DNA of 64,000 bases, taken from Arenibacter hampyeongensis (GTDB lineage: Bacteria; Bacteroidota; Bacteroidia; Flavobacteriales; Flavobacteriaceae). The notes beneath the pieces are model-generated. The model did not search any database. It worked only from the letters and a program-made list of their open reading frames with translations, and had not been told where the DNA came from. This document shows positions 1 through 9,562 of the stretch, one piece after another; position 1 is the stretch's first letter, and every line of letters starts with the position of its first letter. Location of the stretch: contig NZ_PIOB01000004.1 in NCBI RefSeq assembly GCF_002909255.1, positions 310,001 to 374,000 of the forward strand, in the 5' to 3' direction. The translations under genes and the position numbers were made by a program.

Positions 1-536
1 ATTTTGTCAAAAGACGCTGGGGTGGCAAACTCTTCCCAGTTGTAATCTGGTCTACCAGTGGGTTCCTTCATGGAAATCATTACTAATTTTCCTTTTACAG
101 TTGGTAGCCAGTTGTTGAACTCATTGGAGTCAGTAATAGTGGGCAAAACAACCAATTCCGCGGTAACACCTTTTTTTCCAGTACTGGGGCTCCATGCCAA
201 TTGGGTACCTTTTAAGGTCTGGACTCTTGGATATACCATATCTATATGCGTAATTCCGCGCTCCCAACCACGCCATTCCCCCCATTGTTCATTATGGGAA
301 GTAATACCCCAATTAGTGTATTTCGTTAGAGCCCAATCATGTGCCTGTTGCATCTGCGGCGTACCTACCAGTCGGGGACCAATAACATCCAATAATTCAT
401 GTGCCAAGTGTTCCAATTGAGAATTATTGGTAACCTCCTGTTCAATTTCGCTAAGGAGCTGTTGATTTATTTGGGTAAATCCTGTCTGTGAAAAACAAAT
501 AAAAAATAGAATTAACAGTAAGTACACTTTTTGCAT
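1..536 (-). CDS. M28-family metallopeptidase, N-terminal part (runs off left edge)
   Basis: I translated this from the minus strand. The ATG at 536-534 opens a frame that stays open to base 1, giving 178 residues. It starts with a hydrophobic signal peptide ending near FTQ. Then come a helical segment, the motif LLDVIGPRLVGTP, and a WGEWRGWERG stretch leading into a PA-type domain (KGKLVMISM). This arrangement is typical of exported Bacteroidetes M28 aminopeptidases, zinc exopeptidases acting in the periplasm or outside. The zinc-binding catalytic domain lies beyond the window, so activity cannot be judged. It is divergent from the helicase gene that follows. Confidence 0.8.
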   Translation of the reverse strand, partial: MQKVYLLLILFFICFSQTGFTQINQQLLSEIEQEVTNNSQLEHLAHELLDVIGPRLVGTPQMQQAHDWALTKYTNWGITSHNEQWGEWRGWERGITHIDMVYPRVQTLKGTQLAWSPSTGKKGVTAELVVLPTITDSNEFNNWLPTVKGKLVMISMKEPTGRPDYNWEEFATPASFDK

Positions 537-682
537 ATTTAAGATTTTAGATTAGTCTGCGGGTTCAAAATAATAATTATACCAAATTAAAACCCAAGAA
601 TTGTGTTTTAATTAAGAATCTATTTTCTACCTTGATTATATTCAACAAATGCCACAACGGCTATTATGAAGATTATAAACTT

Positions 683-690
683 TACCTTTG
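683..690 (+). promoter_or_regulatory. -7 promoter element TAnnTTTG for the DEAD-box gene
   Basis: TACCTTTG matches the Bacteroidetes -7 consensus exactly and lies about 20 bases before the ATG at 710. No good -33 TTTG was found at the expected spacing. Its position argues for translation from 710 and not from the upstream ATT at 632. Confidence 0.5.
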
Positions 691-709
691 TCCCAAAAAA
701 ATAGAGGGA

Positions 710-2068
710 ATGAGCACTTTTGCCGATTTTAATATAACAAAGCAACTACATTATGCAATTGACGAATTGGGTTTTAAGATCCCAACTCCGATTCAGCAGG
801 AAGCCTTTTCGGTAATCATGTCGGGAAAGGATATTGTGGGTATTGCTCAAACGGGTACTGGTAAAACTTTCGCCTATATGCTGCCTCTTTTGCAGGAGTT
901 GAAATTTTCCAAACAACTTAACCCTAGAATATTGGTATTGGTGCCCACCAGGGAGTTGGTCTTGCAGGTTGTAGCCAATATAGAGGCCTATTCCAAATTT
1001 ATGAGTGTAAGGGTCTGCGGAATTTATGGCGGGGCAAATATTAACACGCAACGACAGGCCGTTGCCCTAGGTTGTGATATTTTGGTGGCCACCCCAGGCA
1101 GGTTATACGACCTTACATTGGATAGAACGGTTAAACTGAGGGATATTAAAAAATTGGTAATTGATGAGGTAGATGTTATGCTGGATCTTGGTTTCCGTTT
1201 TCAGATTACCAATATTTTTGAGTTAATGCCACAAAGAAGACAAAATATAATGTTTTCAGCTACCATGACAGATGATGTGGCCAAATTGATCGAGGACTTT
1301 TTTATTGCCCCAGAAAAGATTTCAATAGCCGTTAGTGGAACTCCATTGGAGAATATTGAACAAGTTGCATATAGCGTTGAAAATTTTTATACAAAAGTAA
1401 ACCTTTTGGTTTATTTGCTTAAGGATAAAACTTTTTTCAGAAAAGTATTGGTTTTTGTTTCAAATAAAAGAAGTGCTGACCGGTTGTTTGAGGCCTTGAA
1501 AGTGGATTATGGCAATGAGGCGGCAATAATCCATTCCAATAAAACACAGAACTACAGAATTAGATCGATCAAACAGTTTGATGAAGGTAAAAATAGAATA
1601 CTGGTATCTACAGATGTAATGTCGAGAGGATTGGATCTGGATGAAATAACCCATGTAATCAATTTTGATACTCCCACTTTTCCTGAGAATTATATGCACC
1701 GTATTGGTAGAACCGGAAGGGCAGAGAAAAGGGGGAATTCCATTTTAATGTACACTGAGATGGAGGAGGGGTATAAAGACGCTATTGAAAAATTAATGGA
1801 TTATGAAATTCCCTTAATGACTTTCCCTGTAGCTGTAAAAATATCGGAGGAACTTACACCCGAAGAGCGTCCTAAGAATTTGGAACATAACAATCCTGTT
1901 AGTGCTGCGGAATTGGAAGCTCGTGGTGCCGCCTTTCACGAGAAGGCGGTTAAGAATAAAAAGATAAACCAAGGAGGGTCCTATAAAAGGGAAATTGCAA
2001 AAAAATATAAAAAGCCAATAACACGGGGAGATAAGAGATTTGCGAAAAAAAATAACAAAAGAAAATAG
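710..2068 (+). CDS. DEAD-box RNA helicase (DEVD variant)
   Basis: ATP-dependent RNA helicase of 452 residues. It shows a Q motif (PTPIQ, 25-29), Walker A AQTGTGKT (46-53), motif Ia PTREL (79-83), TPGR (128-131), motif II DEVD (152-155), SAT, and motif VI HRIGRTGRAEKRG. The C-terminal tail is basic (KKYKKPITRGDKRFAKKNNKRK region), as in RhlE-like enzymes that use the tail to hold RNA. The Ala of DEAD is Val, a tolerated variant. I chose the ATG at 710 because it begins the normal MSTFADF start and follows a -7 element. The open frame continues upstream to 632 without family similarity. Likely role is RNA remodelling, ribosome assembly or cold adaptation; the exact subfamily is not certain. Confidence 0.92.
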   Translation: MSTFADFNITKQLHYAIDELGFKIPTPIQQEAFSVIMSGKDIVGIAQTGTGKTFAYMLPLLQELKFSKQLNPRILVLVPTRELVLQVVANIEAYSKFMSVRVCGIYGGANINTQRQAVALGCDILVATPGRLYDLTLDRTVKLRDIKKLVIDEVDVMLDLGFRFQITNIFELMPQRRQNIMFSATMTDDVAKLIEDFFIAPEKISIAVSGTPLENIEQVAYSVENFYTKVNLLVYLLKDKTFFRKVLVFVSNKRSADRLFEALKVDYGNEAAIIHSNKTQNYRIRSIKQFDEGKNRILVSTDVMSRGLDLDEITHVINFDTPTFPENYMHRIGRTGRAEKRGNSILMYTEMEEGYKDAIEKLMDYEIPLMTFPVAVKISEELTPEERPKNLEHNNPVSAAELEARGAAFHEKAVKNKKINQGGSYKREIAKKYKKPITRGDKRFAKKNNKRK

Positions 2069-2121
2069 TATGTTATTGAATATAAGATATTTATATATCT
2101 AAAACTGATTTTTTACTTTAT

Positions 2122-2337
2122 ATGAATAACAATAACAATCCGTTACATGGTATTACTTTAGCGGTAATATTGGAGTCACTTGTGACCCAATACGGCTGGG
2201 AAGAAATGGGTGCTAGAATTAATATCCGTTGTTTTAATCATGACCCTTCCATAAAATCCAGTTTAAAATTTTTAAGACGGACTCCTTGGGCAAGGGAAAA
2301 AGTGGAGCAATTATACTTGAGGTCCATAAAACAGTAA
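2122..2337 (+). CDS. VF530-type small DNA-binding protein (DUF2132)
   Basis: Small protein of 71 residues. It carries the family pattern [43 protein letters not shown] and [13 protein letters not shown], and its length equals that of the family. VF530 proteins are small helical proteins reported to bind DNA; their cellular role is not settled. It lies 53 bases after the DEAD-box gene on the same strand and may be cotranscribed. Confidence 0.85.
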   Translation: MNNNNNPLHGITLAVILESLVTQYGWEEMGARINIRCFNHDPSIKSSLKFLRRTPWAREKVEQLYLRSIKQ

Positions 2338-2532
2338 ATAGTTAATGGGTTAATGTGATAGGACACAAGCCCTCAAAAATGTATTTACAGTACTTTTATA
2401 TTACTTTTCAATTCTTATTTTTGAAATTTCTTAATTTTATTTAACAAGAGCATTTAATATTTAGCGCTATATTTAAAAAAACCACAGAAAATCTGATCAA
2501 CCTTTGATAATTAATCAATAATATAAATTTAA

Positions 2533-3525
2533 ATGAAGTCATTCACTGTTGCAGAAATAAATGAGCTCTTAAATGGAGAACTTATAGGGGGGTATGATAA
2601 AACCATTGTCGGGGCTGAGCAAATGGACAGGGCCCAAGACCAGCATATTACCTTTATCTCTAGTAATAAATATGCTCGAAAATGGGATACTTGCAAAGCT
2701 AGTGCTGCTATTGTGAGTGATAGTTTAAAAATATTGCCAGGTGGGAACAAGGCTTTTATCAGGGTAGCCAATGCAGATTTGGCCATGGCCAAATTATTGG
2801 AGGCATTTCAGCCAGAACCACCTGAATTACTTGAGGAAGTGCATCCAAGGGCGATAGTGCACGAAACGGCTGTTTTAGGCAAGGGTTGTAAAATTGGAGC
2901 AGGTTCCTATGTTGGTAAAAATGTGGTTTTGGGGGATGGGGTTGTCCTATATCCCAATGTTACTGTTTTTGATGAGACTACCATAGGACATCATACTGTG
3001 GTCTGGTCGGGTACCGTAATCAGGGAACGGAGCGTTATAGGCAATCACTGTATCTTTCATATCAACGTAAGTATAGGAGCGGACGGATTTGGTTATAGGC
3101 CTAGTGAAGATGGCAGGGGTTTGGTGAAAATACCTCAAATAGGAAATGTGGTGATAGGTAATTACGTGGAAATCGGAGCCAATTCCTGTGTTGATCGCGG
3201 TAAATTTAGCTCGACCATTATAGGCGACGGTTGTAAAATTGACAATTTGGTCCAAATAGCACATAATTGTGTAATGGGGAGGTCTTGTATTATGGCCGGA
3301 CACAGCGGTCTGGCGGGTTCGGTAACTCTGGGTGATGGTGTGATCATTGGAGGGAGTGCCTCTATTAAAGATCACACTACCATTAATTCCGGTGCCGTTG
3401 TTGGGGCCGGTTCCGGTGTAATGAGCGATGTTCTTCCTGGTAAAACTGTATTGGGCTACCCTGCTACCGACTCCAGGGAAATGCTAAAACAGTGGGTGGC
3501 ACTCAGAAAACTGGCCAAGAACTAG
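2533..3525 (+). CDS. lpxD: UDP-3-O-acylglucosamine N-acyltransferase
   Basis: Transfers the second 3-hydroxyacyl chain from acyl-ACP to UDP-3-O-acylglucosamine in lipid A synthesis, in the cytoplasm. It has 330 residues, near family length. The N-terminal LpxD uridine-binding domain (about 1-100, with FISSNKYARKW) is followed by a left-handed beta helix of hexapeptide repeats (about 105-300). The catalytic His sits in LVQIAHNCVMG (about residue 242). The C-terminal helix is short (LKQWVALRKLAKN). Usually lpxD lies with lpxC/fabZ and lpxA; here it stands alone, so it may be a second copy. That cannot be decided from this window. Confidence 0.9.
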   Translation: MKSFTVAEINELLNGELIGGYDKTIVGAEQMDRAQDQHITFISSNKYARKWDTCKASAAIVSDSLKILPGGNKAFIRVANADLAMAKLLEAFQPEPPELLEEVHPRAIVHETAVLGKGCKIGAGSYVGKNVVLGDGVVLYPNVTVFDETTIGHHTVVWSGTVIRERSVIGNHCIFHINVSIGADGFGYRPSEDGRGLVKIPQIGNVVIGNYVEIGANSCVDRGKFSSTIIGDGCKIDNLVQIAHNCVMGRSCIMAGHSGLAGSVTLGDGVIIGGSASIKDHTTINSGAVVGAGSGVMSDVLPGKTVLGYPATDSREMLKQWVALRKLAKN

Positions 3526-3686
3526 AAAATTATAGGTTGTCAATTAATATGCTGTATTAAGTTGTAATTGTTTTTTTATAAAAAATACACGTTAAGAGTT
3601 GTAGGAATTGACTACAGACAGTGATATTTAGAAAAAATATTCCTTTATTTTTCCAAAATTATTAGTTAAACACCCATTAAAGGGCT

Positions 3687-3694
3687 TAGTTTTG
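3687..3694 (+). promoter_or_regulatory. -7 promoter element TAnnTTTG
   Basis: TAGTTTTG is an exact match, 18 bases before the ATG at 3713. It overlaps the upstream in-frame TTG at 3692, which therefore cannot be the translation start if this promoter is used. Confidence 0.45.
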
Positions 3695-3712
3695 CAGTCC
3701 AAAAAAGAGATT

Positions 3713-5272
3713 ATGTCGGAGACTTTGATTGCCAATGCTATTGTAGATAGGAAAACGGATAAGGAGCTATATAGCTATCAAAAAGGAGCAATAGACCAGA
3801 TTTTTGATAAATTTGAAACCGCTCCCGATGATTATCATCTTTTATATCAATTGCCCACAGGTGGTGGTAAAACCGTTATTTTCTCGGAAATCGTAAGGCA
3901 ATATTTAAAGCACCACAACAAGAAGGTGCTTATCATGACACACCGTATAGAGCTCAGCAAACAAACCTCTACCATGCTGACCAGCTTTGGGGTAACCAAT
4001 AAGGTGGTGGACAGTAAGGCCAATTTAGATGACCAGGAAGAATATAGCTGTTTTGTGGCTATGGTCGAAACTTTGAACAATAGGCTGCAGGACGACAAAT
4101 TGGATATATCAGATGTAGGTCTGGTAATTATTGATGAGGCTCACTACAACTCATTTACAAAACTGTTCAAATTTTTTGATAATTCCTTTGTTTTGGGAGT
4201 CACCGCTACACCTTTGAGTTCCAATAAGGATTTACCAATGAAGGACAACTATGACGAATTAATTGTCGGTGAAACTATAGTGTCCCTTATTGAAAATGAA
4301 TTTTTGGCCAGGGCGGAATTTTACTCCTACAATATGGGTCTAACCTCTTTGGAAGTTGGTTCCAATGGAGATTATACCGTAAAATCCTCTGAAGATCTTT
4401 ACAACAATAGTCTGATGTTGAGCAAATTGTTGGAGGCTTATGAAAAACATTCCAAGGGAAAGAAAACCTTAATATTCAATAATGGGATTAACACTTCCCT
4501 TCACGTATACGAGACGTTCAGGGCGGCTGGCTACCCAATTGCCCATTTGGACAATACAGCAACTAAGAAGCAGCGTAAGGCCATTCTAAAGTGGTTTAAT
4601 ATGACGCCTAATGCCATTTTAACGTCAGTAAGTATTCTGACCACTGGATTTGATGAACCTACCATAGACACCATTATTTTGAACAGGGCCACTAAATCCT
4701 TAACGCTGTATTATCAGATGATTGGTCGTGGTTCGCGGATATTGAATAATAAATCTACATTTTCGGTAATCGACCTAGGGAATAATTTCCATCGTTTTGG
4801 CCCTTGGGGCGCAGATTTGGACTGGCAGACCATTTTTAAATCCCCTAATTTTTATGCTGATAGACTTATAAGTGATGAGGAACTGGAAAGCAATTTTAAA
4901 TGGGAAATGCCTGAAGAATTGCGTTTGGAGTTCGCTAATTCCGAGGAGGTGTATTTTGATATTAAGGAAACTTATGTAGATTCCATTAAAAATGGTGAGA
5001 CCTCAAAGGTGGTGTTGGAGCGATCTATTGCCCAACATGCAAGAATCTGTGTGGAAAACAGTGAGGACGTGTATGACGCCCTTGCCCTCTCCAAAATGTT
5101 GGGCCCGGATATCGACGATAGGATTCAGCGATACGCCAAATGTATAAGCAAAAGTACTTTTAACTTTCTTAAGTGGCTCACGGACGACTATCACAAAAAA
5201 TTAAGTACACATCTACGTCAGAATTTCGATACTATTTTTGAAGAAGTTCACGGAAGACCACCAGAGGAGTAA
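3713..5272 (+). CDS. Superfamily 2 DEAH-type helicase
   Basis: Helicase of 519 residues with the SSL2/RadD-like layout. Walker A is LPTGGGKTVIF (about 46-56), motif Ia region MTHRIELSKQ, motif II DEAH (IIDEAHYNSF), motif III VTATPL. The C-terminal RecA fold carries TTGFDEPTIDTIILNRATKS and QMIGRGSR (motif VI). It probably unwinds or translocates on nucleic acid. RadD of E. coli, a DNA repair accessory factor, has the same general form, but I cannot claim orthology. The C-terminal 100 residues have no recognised domain. Start taken at ATG 3713, downstream of the -7 element. Confidence 0.85.
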   Translation: MSETLIANAIVDRKTDKELYSYQKGAIDQIFDKFETAPDDYHLLYQLPTGGGKTVIFSEIVRQYLKHHNKKVLIMTHRIELSKQTSTMLTSFGVTNKVVDSKANLDDQEEYSCFVAMVETLNNRLQDDKLDISDVGLVIIDEAHYNSFTKLFKFFDNSFVLGVTATPLSSNKDLPMKDNYDELIVGETIVSLIENEFLARAEFYSYNMGLTSLEVGSNGDYTVKSSEDLYNNSLMLSKLLEAYEKHSKGKKTLIFNNGINTSLHVYETFRAAGYPIAHLDNTATKKQRKAILKWFNMTPNAILTSVSILTTGFDEPTIDTIILNRATKSLTLYYQMIGRGSRILNNKSTFSVIDLGNNFHRFGPWGADLDWQTIFKSPNFYADRLISDEELESNFKWEMPEELRLEFANSEEVYFDIKETYVDSIKNGETSKVVLERSIAQHARICVENSEDVYDALALSKMLGPDIDDRIQRYAKCISKSTFNFLKWLTDDYHKKLSTHLRQNFDTIFEEVHGRPPEE

Positions 5273-5408
5273 TTCCTTCGCTCGCTACCTCTGATAAAAA
5301 TGGGGATTGGATTCCTTGTAAAATGGAATTAAGCTGCCAAATAAGACATGTTGGGTCAAAACACACTTGCTAATCCTTTTATTTATTAAATCACTGTATA
5401 GTATTGAA

Positions 5409-6881
5409 TTACAGTGTCTTGAGGTATTCTATTAATGCGTTTCGTTCAGAGTCGGTTAGTTGGTCTCCAAAGATGTGACCTGAATTGCCATAGCCTTTTA
5501 GAGTGGTGTCGTATGTGTTTTTGTCTACTTTTGTTTGTTCCTCGGTATATATCCATCCAACTTTTGTTTGGTCGTAATCGGTATTCAGGAAGGACCTACT
5601 CCATCTAATAGGGCGGTTTTTGCTGTTTAATACGTCTTCTAATGTAGGGACGGAGCCATTGTGAAAGTATGGGGCTGTGGCCCAGACACCATCCAAGGGA
5701 GGTGCTATATAGCCACCTTCCGCTTTTATCTGTAATTTATTCGATGTGGTTCCAAACCAACCTGAATTGAACCAGTCCATAAAATAATCGTTTATAGGGG
5801 AGGAGGTGGTGTAATGTTTGGACAATTCGGAATCCGTACCGACAGATTCCAAAGTCACCAGCAAATTAGGATAAGTTGGGCTGTCCCCATAAGTGCCGTG
5901 ACAGGTTGCACAGGTATTTTCAAATAACTGTTTTCCTTGTTGGGCCAAATCGGTATCTATGGAAAAGGGGTATTTCGGGGCTTCCAAACTTTGGATGTAG
6001 GCAAGGACATCGACCATTTTGCTGTCTATTTCAGCAGCCTTGGAAACATCCCCCATGGTCAACAGACTTGACCCGATAAACGATTTGCAAAAATCAAATC
6101 GCCCGATGGCATGATAGAACATGGCGTTTTTCTTTTTCAGCAACCACCAGGCAGGAACATCGGTTGGTATAACATCTTCCAAAACATCAACAAAAGGGGT
6201 GTCCTGCCAAGCCAAGGTATTTTTGTCCCTATGGCTGATCAATACCTGTGTAATCTTATCTGCCGGATTGGAGCCCCGGGTTTCTGTAATGGTTTTTGGA
6301 CCAATGGCAACAATACTTTTTCTAAATTGATCATAAGCGAGCCATTCGGCACTCTCTTCTCCACCGTACAAAGCTCTGATACCGGAATTCAATAGGGATA
6401 TATTACTGGCCCTATTCACTGTAAAATCTGCATCATGACTGCCTAAGCCTATTATAAAATTATTGTTAATGGTAGAGGCGTGGCACGCCATACAGTTAGG
6501 CGCTACTACCCTTGCGCCATTTGAAGCTGATATGGTGGTATAATCATAGGGGATATTGGCATTGTCGCCGCTTCTATTGAGGCGGTTGTCTGGATTTTCG
6601 CTTGTTCCCAGCAAAAATGCATCATAAGGAATGCCTGAACTCATGTAGTCCCCAGAAATTAAATAGTCGTATCCCGCCGAAGCGTCCCCAGTCCTTTGGG
6701 GATTGTTGTGTAAGGGGCTACTTTCTATAATGGGTTCCTCCACTTCCGGTTCTTCTTCCGTTGGGACAGTCGGTTTTTCACTGACCACAATATCTATGAG
6801 GTCCTCTTTGCTCTCTTTGGAGCAAGAAAAGACAAGGGTGTAGAGAATAAAAGTCGTGACCAGTAAATAATTTTTTTTCAA
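5409..6881 (-). CDS. Diheme c-type cytochrome lipoprotein
   Basis: Lipoprotein of 490 residues; lipobox FSCS with Cys20 after a hydrophobic signal. A Pro/Glu-rich linker follows (about 30-55). Two haem c motifs are visible: CMACH at about 131-135 and CATCH at about 327-331. The second lies in a typical class I cytochrome domain ending at the C-terminus, with GGYIAPPLDGVWATAPYFHNGSVPTLEDVL, a segment seen in MauG/CcP- and RoxA-type multihaem oxidases. Periplasmic electron transfer or a haem-dependent oxidase is likely; the substrate is unknown. The start codon is TTG; no ATG lies in frame before the signal peptide. Confidence 0.75.
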   Translation of the reverse strand: MKKNYLLVTTFILYTLVFSCSKESKEDLIDIVVSEKPTVPTEEEPEVEEPIIESSPLHNNPQRTGDASAGYDYLISGDYMSSGIPYDAFLLGTSENPDNRLNRSGDNANIPYDYTTISASNGARVVAPNCMACHASTINNNFIIGLGSHDADFTVNRASNISLLNSGIRALYGGEESAEWLAYDQFRKSIVAIGPKTITETRGSNPADKITQVLISHRDKNTLAWQDTPFVDVLEDVIPTDVPAWWLLKKKNAMFYHAIGRFDFCKSFIGSSLLTMGDVSKAAEIDSKMVDVLAYIQSLEAPKYPFSIDTDLAQQGKQLFENTCATCHGTYGDSPTYPNLLVTLESVGTDSELSKHYTTSSPINDYFMDWFNSGWFGTTSNKLQIKAEGGYIAPPLDGVWATAPYFHNGSVPTLEDVLNSKNRPIRWSRSFLNTDYDQTKVGWIYTEEQTKVDKNTYDTTLKGYGNSGHIFGDQLTDSERNALIEYLKTL

Positions 6882-7032
6882 AGCATTGGATTTTTGTCAA
6901 AAAAAAGCATAGTCAATTTAGCGATAATTTAGGACAAAAAGGCGGGCTTGCAGGTTAAAATCGACAAACCACCCTGCATTTCGCTAAAAGGAGAATTATG
7001 TTGGATCGCCTTGCGGAAAGGTAGGGTTGGGC

Positions 7033-7611
7033 TTACTTTTGCTCGGCCAGACCTTCCAATTTCCTGTTCGGTACCACCCAAATAATGGCTACTGTAATGA
7101 ATCCAATGACAGCTATCCAAGTATTGATAAAGGCGCATGGAATGCAGGCAATATAAATAAGCATTGAAATGCTTTCTTTCAAACCTCGTTTGGTAACCAG
7201 TTTTAGTGGGTAGTTTTCATCATGGTACTTTATGAGGTAAATCTCCAAAATTCTATATGCTATGGCGCACATTAAGAGTACAGTGCCATAGAGTGAAATA
7301 GTTAAAGGAGCGTGATAATTTTCCCCTGCCCAACTCGTGGCGAAGGGAATCAGGGACAACCAAAAAAGCAAGTGGAGGTTGGCCCAGAGAATGGGTCCAT
7401 TTACTTTTTGTGTAACCTGCATTAGATGGTGGTGGTTGTTCCAATAAATCCCTAAATAAATAAAGCTTAGGATGTAGCTCATGAAGACAGGGAAAATAGA
7501 CCATAATCCTACCAGAGTGGTATCTTCAGGAGCCTTCATTTCCAAAACCATGATTGTGATTATGATGGCCAAAACCCCATCGCTAAATGCTTCCAATCTC
7601 CCTGTTTTCAT
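7033..7611 (-). CDS. TMEM175-family potassium channel (DUF1211)
   Basis: Membrane protein of 192 residues beginning MKTGRLEAFSDGVLAIIIT, the signature RxxxFSDG of bacterial TMEM175 channels. About six transmembrane segments are visible, as expected for one repeat of this family, which forms tetramers and conducts K+. It starts 15 bases after the pirin gene upstream of it (7627-8496), so the two are probably cotranscribed. The same pairing could suggest a stress role, but this is inference. Confidence 0.85.
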   Translation of the reverse strand: MKTGRLEAFSDGVLAIIITIMVLEMKAPEDTTLVGLWSIFPVFMSYILSFIYLGIYWNNHHHLMQVTQKVNGPILWANLHLLFWLSLIPFATSWAGENYHAPLTISLYGTVLLMCAIAYRILEIYLIKYHDENYPLKLVTKRGLKESISMLIYIACIPCAFINTWIAVIGFITVAIIWVVPNRKLEGLAEQK

Positions 7612-7626
7612 AATAAATTGTGTAGT

Positions 7627-8496
7627 TTAGGTTGGTAAGGGTACAAAATCAAGTTCGCCCGCTACTTTTGGAAACTTCTGAAGTTTCCAGTTATTACTGG
7701 CTCTTTCAATTATATTTTTATCGGATGAGACAAAGTTCCAATAAATATGTCTTTCCTCCGGAAAAGGTTCTCCTCCAAAAATATAAATAGTAGAATTGGC
7801 AGCTAGTTCAAATTCGCAGATCGTATTGTCATTAGCGATTAAAATTTGTTTAGGGCCATAGGTATTTCCGTCACTGGAAAGGCTTCCTTCCAATATATAG
7901 AGACCGCTTTCTCCGAACAATTCTGATCCTATATTTATTTTTTTCATTTCCGTACTCTTCAATTCCAGAAAGTACAACTTGCTGTGCACGGGTACAGGAG
8001 AAATCCTGCCTAACAACTCTCCGGCAATTAGGGTCACTGTAACCCCTTTGTATTGCCATTTGGGAATTTCATTCTTGGGGATGTGGTTAAATGAGGGCTC
8101 TATTTGTTCCTTTTCCTTAGGGAGCCCTACCCAAATTTGTAGTCCATGTAGCGACTTTTTACTGTTCCTCAAGTGTTCTGGAGTGCGTTCGGAATGTACT
8201 ACGCCCTTACCGGCAGTCATCCAATTAACGCCGCCGGGATTGATTTGCACCTCATTTCCTAAACTATCCCGGTGCATTATGGCTCCTTCAAAAAGAAAGG
8301 TGAGTGTAGAAAGTCCAATGTGCGGATGTGGCGGAACATCCAAATTTTCATTTTCGTCCAGTTTAACAGGTCCCATGTGGTCTATAAAGACAAAGGGGCC
8401 TACCATGCGCTTTTGTCTAAATGGCAATAATCGGCCAACCATAAAATTGCCGATATTGGCCGCCCTTTCCGGAATTACGAGTTTAACATTGGACAT
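7627..8496 (-). CDS. Pirin-family bicupin protein
   Basis: A protein of 289 residues with the pirin N-domain: GRLLPFRQKRMVGPFVFIDHMG, then PPHPHIGLSTLTFLFEGAIMHRDSLG and HSERTPEHL, which supply the metal-binding His and Glu of the first cupin. A C-terminal pirin domain follows from about residue 175. Some bacterial pirins are quercetin dioxygenases, others bind enzymes; the role here is unknown. The open frame extends to a TTG at 8514, but the ATG at 8496 directly follows an AAAGGAGG sequence and begins MSNVKLVIPERA, so I prefer it. It forms a run with the other pirin gene and the channel gene. Confidence 0.85.
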   Translation of the reverse strand: MSNVKLVIPERAANIGNFMVGRLLPFRQKRMVGPFVFIDHMGPVKLDENENLDVPPHPHIGLSTLTFLFEGAIMHRDSLGNEVQINPGGVNWMTAGKGVVHSERTPEHLRNSKKSLHGLQIWVGLPKEKEQIEPSFNHIPKNEIPKWQYKGVTVTLIAGELLGRISPVPVHSKLYFLELKSTEMKKINIGSELFGESGLYILEGSLSSDGNTYGPKQILIANDNTICEFELAANSTIYIFGGEPFPEERHIYWNFVSSDKNIIERASNNWKLQKFPKVAGELDFVPLPT

Positions 8497-8564
8497 ATCC
8501 TCCTTTGATAACAATGGAATTATTAAAAATAGAAAAAAGCCAGTAATTATCTTGAATTAAATTA

Positions 8565-9275
8565 TTAATTCATCGGAACCTCCATCAGTAGTACCTTGCT
8601 GGGCTCCGAGGAGGCAAGGGTGATTTCGTTGGTTTCCCAGATCCCTAGGGCATCACGGCGTCCCAACTTTTGTTCCCCAATGGTTATCTCTCCTTCTAAA
8701 ACAAACATATACAAACCATTACCTGCTTTATTTAAAGTGTAGGTGGAGGTATTTCCTGTTTCAAAATCACCCAAGGAAAACCAAGCATCTTGATGTATCC
8801 ATACCCCTTGATCACTTTTGTTTGGGGAAAGTATTTGGTAAAAGGAATCTTTTGTAGCCAGATCACGGGTGGAAATTTGATCATATCTAGGTGATACATT
8901 TTGTACTTTTGGAATTACCCAAATTTGTAAAAATTGCACTTCTTCATTTTTGTTCTTGTTGTACTCACTGTGAAAAACACCGGTTCCTGCGCTCATTACC
9001 TGCACATCACCTTCCTTAATTACAGTGGTGTTTCCCATACTGTCCTTATGTTCCAAATCTCCTTTTAGGGGAATGGATATAATTTCCATGTTTTTATGGG
9101 GGTGCTGTCCAAAACCTTGGCCGCCAGATACAGTATCGTCATTTAACACCCTAAGAACACCAAAATTCATCCTTTCGGGATTGTGATAATTGGCAAAACT
9201 AAAACTGTGATATGAATTTAGCCATCCGTGATGGGCATGGCCCCTACTTTCCGCTGCATATTTAATTGTTTTCAT
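8565..9275 (-). CDS. Pirin-family protein, YhhW-like
   Basis: Second pirin, 236 residues, different in type from its neighbour and closer to YhhW/quercetinase-like pirins. Metal ligands are apparent in GQHPHKNMEIISIPLKG and GTGVFHSEYN. The N-terminus RGHAHHGWLNSYHSFSFANY is characteristic. The C-terminal cupin is short and lacks obvious ligands. A 68-base gap separates it from the next pirin gene, so one transcript from the promoter at 9295-9302 may serve all three genes. Confidence 0.88.
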   Translation of the reverse strand: MKTIKYAAESRGHAHHGWLNSYHSFSFANYHNPERMNFGVLRVLNDDTVSGGQGFGQHPHKNMEIISIPLKGDLEHKDSMGNTTVIKEGDVQVMSAGTGVFHSEYNKNKNEEVQFLQIWVIPKVQNVSPRYDQISTRDLATKDSFYQILSPNKSDQGVWIHQDAWFSLGDFETGNTSTYTLNKAGNGLYMFVLEGEITIGEQKLGRRDALGIWETNEITLASSEPSKVLLMEVPMN

Positions 9276-9294
9276 GATTTATCTTTTATTTCTT

Positions 9295-9302
9295 CAAAAT
9301 TA
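9295..9302 (-). promoter_or_regulatory. -7 promoter element of the pirin/TMEM175 operon
   Basis: On the minus strand this reads TAATTTTG, an exact TAnnTTTG match, 20 bases before the ATG at 9275. No clear -33 element was found. Confidence 0.45.
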
Positions 9303-9562
9303 AGGATCGATAGCGGATTACACATTGATGTATGTTAAGTAATGCCCAATTCCTAAGGACAACTTCAATTTGGAATATATAGAGGGTCGGCAATGGATTG
9401 AAATAATTATTTAGTCGATAATTTATGCACATGTTTCGGACAATAAAACTATTCGTTCGTCCTTGTCGGATAAAAAAATTGCAGGAATCTAATTTACTTA
9501 TGGTTTAATCAGACCCAAAAAATGATTTTGGGCATTAATAGTAATCTAAGAACAGAGTTAAA

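Noticed and set aside
58-420. Plus-strand frame of 120 codons at the left end
   Set aside because: Opposite an M28 peptidase with signal peptide on the minus strand; no independent support.
7979-8560. Plus-strand open frame of 193 codons over the pirin gene
   Set aside because: The minus strand encodes a clear pirin; the plus-strand product has no recognisable domain.
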